Of a stretch of DNA of 64,000 bases, positions 60,512 to 64,000 are shown in pieces. The position numbers were made by a program, and so were the translations under genes. This DNA is from Cyclobacteriaceae bacterium (GTDB lineage Bacteria > Bacteroidota > Bacteroidia > Cytophagales > Cyclobacteriaceae). Every line of letters starts with the position of its first letter. Within the stretch, counting starts at the first letter, position 1. The stretch covers positions 62,001 to 126,000 of the forward strand of contig JAHBUC010000007.1 in NCBI GenBank assembly GCA_019638275.1, read 5' to 3'. The notes beneath the pieces were generated by a model, which did not search any database, was not told the origin of the DNA, and saw only the letters and a list, made by a program, of their open reading frames with translations.

Positions 60512-61819
60512 TTAATTTACTCGTTCAATTTCTGCTCCTAATTTTTTTAACCTCCCATCAATATTCTGATACCCTCTGTCAATCTGGTCAATACTTGAAA
60601 TTTCGCTCACCCCGTTTGCGGATAGTGCGGCAATTAACAATGCAACACCTGCGCGTATATCCGGTGATGACATCTTAATGCCTTTAAGTTGCTGCCTGCG
60701 GTCAAGACCGATTACGTTGGCACGGTGCGGATCGCACAGAATAATCTGCGCACCCATGTCGATTAGTTTATCCACAAAGAACAAGCGGCTTTCAAACATC
60801 TTTTGGTGAATCAATACGGTGCCTTTGGCCTGTGTAGCCACTACCAACACAATGCTGATCAAATCTGGTGTAAACCCTGGCCACGGTGCATCGGATATGG
60901 TTAAGATGGAGCCGTCAATGAAGGTTTCAATTTCATAATGATCTTGCGCAGGGATGTAAATATCATCTCCGCGAAATTCCATCTTAATGCCCAATCGCCT
61001 GAAGATTTCCGGAATAATGCCCAGCATATCTATCCGGCAATTCTTAATGGTAATTTCAGATTGCGTCATCGCGGCAAGGCCGATGAAACTGCCGATCTCA
61101 ATCATGTCGGGCAGCAAGGTGTGTTCGGTACCCGAAAGTTTCTTTACACCTTCAATCGTAATCAGGTTTGAGCCGATGCCGCTGATGTCTGCGCCCATGC
61201 GGTTCAACATCAGACAAAGCTGTTGTAGGTAAGGTTCGCAGGCTGCGTTGTAGATGGTTGTTTTGCCTTTTGCCAAAACAGCAGCCATGATGATGTTTGC
61301 TGTTCCTGTTACAGAAGCTTCATCCAGTAACATGTTGGTGCCTTTTAATTCAGAGGCATCAATATGAAACAGGTGATCATCAGCATTAAAGTTGAATCGT
61401 GCACCCAGTTTTTGAAACCCGATGAAGTGGGTATCTAATCTTCTTCTTCCAATCTTGTCGCCACCCGGTTTTGGTAAACTTGCTTTCCCAAAACGTGCCA
61501 GGATTGGCCCCAACAACATCACCGATCCGCGTAAGGCAGCTGCCTTGCTGCGGTATTCATCGGTTTCAAGAAAATCGGTATTGATCTTTTCGGCTATAAA
61601 GCGGTACGAGCCTTCTTTGAGTTTTTCAACCTGGCAACCCAGGTCGCCTACTAACTCAATGAGTTTGTTTACATCCCGAATGTCGGGAATGTTGTGGATG
61701 GTTACCGGTTGATCGGTGAGCAGTACTGCGCTGATGATTTGAAGGGCCTCGTTCTTGGCGCCTTGTGGTGTTATTTCACCCTTTAGTTTTTTGCCGCCCT
61801 TTATTCGGAATATACTCAT
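60512..61819 (-). CDS. murA: UDP-N-acetylglucosamine 1-carboxyvinyltransferase with Asp in place of the fosfomycin-target Cys
   Basis: A 435-residue enolpyruvyl transferase, the first committed step of peptidoglycan synthesis. Lys22 and Asn23 (GAKNEALQ) contact substrate. The loop that normally reads PGGCxIGxRPxDxH is PGGDKIGRRRLDTH here, so the active-site Cys is Asp121 (codon 61457-61459, GAC). The other half-repeat contains DMIEIGSFIGLAAM. The Cys to Asp change is known in mycobacteria and Chlamydia and gives natural fosfomycin resistance. The start at 61819 is preferred to 61855. It is downstream of DUF4290. Confidence 0.95.
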   Translation of the reverse strand: MSIFRIKGGKKLKGEITPQGAKNEALQIISAVLLTDQPVTIHNIPDIRDVNKLIELVGDLGCQVEKLKEGSYRFIAEKINTDFLETDEYRSKAAALRGSVMLLGPILARFGKASLPKPGGDKIGRRRLDTHFIGFQKLGARFNFNADDHLFHIDASELKGTNMLLDEASVTGTANIIMAAVLAKGKTTIYNAACEPYLQQLCLMLNRMGADISGIGSNLITIEGVKKLSGTEHTLLPDMIEIGSFIGLAAMTQSEITIKNCRIDMLGIIPEIFRRLGIKMEFRGDDIYIPAQDHYEIETFIDGSILTISDAPWPGFTPDLISIVLVVATQAKGTVLIHQKMFESRLFFVDKLIDMGAQIILCDPHRANVIGLDRRQQLKGIKMSSPDIRAGVALLIAALSANGVSEISSIDQIDRGYQNIDGRLKKLGAEIERVN

Positions 61820-61827
61820 ATAACCAA

Positions 61828-61930
61828 TGTACAATTGACAATTATCAATTGACAATAATAAAAATTAATGTTGGCTATTCCACCATCTATCCAATGTCTA
61901 TTGTCAACTGCAAATTGTCAATTGCTAACT
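61828..61930. repeat. long imperfect inverted repeat, CAATTGACAATT-type
   Basis: The left arm (61828-61858, ACAATTGACAATTATCAATT onward) and the right arm (61900-61930) are reverse complements with few mismatches. Both consist of variants of CAATTGACAATT. It lies in the gap between DUF4290 and murA, and would be transcribed as a hairpin in the operon's mRNA. Confidence 0.6.
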
Positions 61931-61934
61931 GAGT

Positions 61935-62615
61935 TTAATCCCTGCGTCTGCGGTTTTTGTTTTTATTGAACGGCTTTTGGTGGCGATGCTTGCCTCCGCC
62001 TCCGTTGCGTTCGCGTTGCTCACGCTGTACCGGTTGAAGCTGCTTTTTTTCTTTGTAGAGTTTTTCAAACAAGTTATCTTCCCTAACCTTCTCAATGTTT
62101 AAGGTCAGTTTCCCTTCCGACATTATTTTAATATCGTTTAGAATCACCGAATCATCCAGGGTTTCTTTGTTCCAGTTTCCGTAGAAGGTTTTCATGAGTT
62201 TGCCCAGGTAGATGATAGCATCTTCTTTTTCCTGTGGGTCTTCCTTTTTCAAGGCTTCCTTCACCAGCTTTTCTATGTTCTTTCCGTAATGCTTAAAGCG
62301 AACTTTGCTTTGCGGATAGTTAACCTTCATGGGTTTCTTGAAAAGAATTTCGCGCTCTGGCACGGGGTAGGGGTTGTTAATGTCCAGTACGAAATCGGCT
62401 ATGATGTACAGGTCATCCCACAGACGTTGCGGGTTTTCGGGTTGATCTTTAAGGCTTGGGGTAAGCTGCTTGATCAATTCAATTAGTGTTGCGGCCAATT
62501 CGGTGCGCTTGTTTTTATCGGGTACGCTACGGATGTATTCTACCAAATTCTGAACATTACGGCCGTATTCCTTCAAAATAATATGAGGCCGTTGGGTGTT
62601 GTATTCTGCTATCAT
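61935..62615 (-). CDS. DUF4290 family protein
   Basis: A 226-residue cytoplasmic protein. It has a helical N-terminal domain (YNTQRPHIILKEYGRNVQNL), a middle with NPYPVPEREILFKKPMKVNYP, and a very basic C-terminal tail (RERNGGGGKHRHQKPFNKNK then NRRRRD). The basic, glycine-rich tail suggests nucleic acid binding. It sits between a PcrA/UvrD helicase and murA, a neighbourhood I remember from other Bacteroidota. The function is unknown. Confidence 0.88.
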   Translation of the reverse strand: MIAEYNTQRPHIILKEYGRNVQNLVEYIRSVPDKNKRTELAATLIELIKQLTPSLKDQPENPQRLWDDLYIIADFVLDINNPYPVPEREILFKKPMKVNYPQSKVRFKHYGKNIEKLVKEALKKEDPQEKEDAIIYLGKLMKTFYGNWNKETLDDSVILNDIKIMSEGKLTLNIEKVREDNLFEKLYKEKKQLQPVQREQRERNGGGGKHRHQKPFNKNKNRRRRD

Positions 62616-62650
62616 GTACTTGGATTTATGCCGGTTATGTAAAACCTGGC

Positions 62651-64000
62651 TTAATTATGTATTCTGAGTTTGGCAAAGCTAAGTAATAAGGTCTTTTCAC
62701 CAAAATCATCAAACTGTATTTTCGCCTTCCGGTCGGCCCCGGTGTTGTCCATTTTAACCACCGTACCAAAGCCAAATTTGGGGTGCTCTACCTTCATTCC
62801 TTCCTCTAAAACCGAGGTGTCGCTGGGGGTAAAGTCGGCCGGCACTTTATAATTGGTTGCGGCCGGCTTGGGTGTGGAAGTTGTTTGGGTTCTTTTTATC
62901 CCGTTTACCAGTGATTTGGCATAATTGCCTGATGGGCGTGGTGAAGATTCAAGTCCACCGAACTTCGTGCTTACTTTTATGAAGCGTTCATCGAGGTCAT
63001 CGATGAAGCGACTGGGCTCGCAATTCTTCAAGCGGCCGAAGCGGTAGCGGGTAAGGGCGTAAGATAAAAAGAGTCTATCCTGTGCGCGGGTAATCGCTAC
63101 ATAAAAAAGCCTTCGCTCTTCTTCCAGATCTGCGCGACTGCTCAGCATCATCTGTGATGGAAATAAATCTTCCTCTAACCCAACAATGTACACGTACTTA
63201 AACTCCAACCCCTTAGCCATGTGAATGGTCATCAGGGTAACTTTATCCGGATCTTTATCTTTGTCTTCATCCTGCCCGGTAACGAGCGACACTTCCTGAA
63301 GAAAGGCACTTAATGACTTATCAACTTTTTCGGGATCATCCACAAACTCTTTAATCGCGTTGAGCAATTCCTGAACGTTTTCATAACGACTCAGGCCTTC
63401 AACGGTTTTATCCTCATAGAGTTCGCGCAACAATCCGGAACCCTTGGCGATCTCAAAGGCTGCATCGTAAGCATCTTTGCGTTCAATCTCCAGGCTGAAC
63501 CGCTTGATCAGGGTAACAAAATCATCAATAGCGCCCGAAGCTCTTCCACCCACAAAGCTGCCTGCATTTTGCAGGGCCTCCCAAATGGTAATGCCATGAT
63601 CGTTGGCTGCTACAATCAACTTATCAACGGTAGTGTCACCAATGCCGCGCTTGGGCAAGTTGATGATTCTTCTGAAAGAAGCTTCATCATTTTGATTAAT
63701 GGCAAAGCGCAGGTAGGCGAGCAGATCTTTGATTTCTTTTCTTTGATAGAACGACAAACCACCTACAACTTTGTATTTGATGTTCATTCTGCGCAAGGCT
63801 TCTTCTATTGCCCGCGACTGGCTGTTGGTACGATATAAAATAACAAAGTCGCTGAACTTAAGCTGGTGCTGCATCTTTTCTTCGAATATCGAAGAGGCCA
63901 CCAGCCGACCTTCTTCATTGTCGGATACAGCTTTGATGAGTTCAATCAGTCTTCCTTCTTCGTTGCTGGTCCAAACATTTTTTGGAAGTTGTGCCCGATT
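62651..64000 (-). CDS. ATP-dependent DNA helicase PcrA/UvrD, partial (5' part outside window)
   Basis: The frame is open to the window edge, so about 449 residues of the C-terminal part of a superfamily 1 helicase are visible. Visible helicase motifs include VILYRTNSQSRAIEEAL, KVVGGLSFYQRKEIKDLLAY (motif IV region), GIGDTTVDKL, VTLMTIHMAKGLEFKYVYIVG (motif V), and EERRLFYVAITRAQDRLFLS (motif VI). The C-terminal tail has the Tudor-like KVEHPKFGFGTVVKMDN typical of PcrA. It repairs and restarts DNA replication. It is the first of the genes followed by DUF4290 and murA. Confidence 0.92.
   Translation of the reverse strand, partial: NRAQLPKNVWTSNEEGRLIELIKAVSDNEEGRLVASSIFEEKMQHQLKFSDFVILYRTNSQSRAIEEALRRMNIKYKVVGGLSFYQRKEIKDLLAYLRFAINQNDEASFRRIINLPKRGIGDTTVDKLIVAANDHGITIWEALQNAGSFVGGRASGAIDDFVTLIKRFSLEIERKDAYDAAFEIAKGSGLLRELYEDKTVEGLSRYENVQELLNAIKEFVDDPEKVDKSLSAFLQEVSLVTGQDEDKDKDPDKVTLMTIHMAKGLEFKYVYIVGLEEDLFPSQMMLSSRADLEEERRLFYVAITRAQDRLFLSYALTRYRFGRLKNCEPSRFIDDLDERFIKVSTKFGGLESSPRPSGNYAKSLVNGIKRTQTTSTPKPAATNYKVPADFTPSDTSVLEEGMKVEHPKFGFGTVVKMDNTGADRKAKIQFDDFGEKTLLLSFAKLRIHN

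Overview
The window looks like a chromosomal segment of a Bacteroidota bacterium, most likely order Cytophagales. Supporting signs are a fused lpxC-fabZ gene, a PorX-type regulator of type IX secretion (T9SS), a large secreted protein with a gliding-motility type C-terminal domain, several small families (DUF1573, DUF3822, DUF4290, DUF4296) that I associate with this phylum, promoters of the TAnnTTTG type, and starts with little Shine-Dalgarno signal. Genus cannot be fixed from sequence reading alone. Almost all of the window is ordinary, densely packed core genome.

Layout. 1-8 kb: the 3' part of an ECF sigma factor, then single-gene envelope and stress functions (DHFR-like reductase, YkgJ cysteine-cluster protein, secreted thioredoxin, HD hydrolase overlapping a TPR sensor-like protein, histidine phosphatase, aldo/keto reductase, OmpA-like protein). 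8-12.6 kb: ABC ATPase plus TolC, ribosomal protein S1, tRNA-Cys. 12.7-16.7 kb: the only accessory-looking stretch, with an AT-rich orphan membrane protein, an 0.8 kb gene-free region holding two diverged tandem copies of a structured repeat, a BNR-type lipoprotein and a beta-barrel protein. 16.7-26 kb: FAD oxidoreductase, pyrE, NUDIX enzymes, coaD, DUF3822 and a pilin-like partner, YggS, a GH3-type adenylating enzyme and a LysE exporter. 26-29 kb: a reduced Bat/VWA operon. 29-32 kb: DUF4296 and mutS2.

32-38 kb is the lipid A operon (HD hydrolase, lpxD, lpxC/fabZ, lpxA, ABC ATPase), divergent from porX-tsaE-AlaDH-like at 38-41 kb. 41-48 kb: valS, rRNA methyltransferase, fumarylacetoacetase, flavin reductase, pdhB. 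48-57 kb: OmpA/TPR lipoprotein, PspC, and a minus-strand operon hisS-hutH-T9SS cargo-ybaB-glycosyltransferase. 57-64 kb: NfeD-flotillin pair, exonuclease III, murA, DUF4290 and the 3' part of a PcrA/UvrD helicase.

The most noteworthy items are: tandem structured repeats at 13.8-14.3 kb whose two copies differ in sequence yet keep base pairing; three intergenic long imperfect inverted repeats of shared architecture but unrelated sequence; a MurA with Asp in place of the fosfomycin-target Cys; an alanine-dehydrogenase-family protein that appears to lack both catalytic residues; a pilin-like/DUF3822 pair; and a hairpin sitting exactly at the predicted rpsA transcription start. I found no CRISPR array, no insertion sequence and no phage genes.
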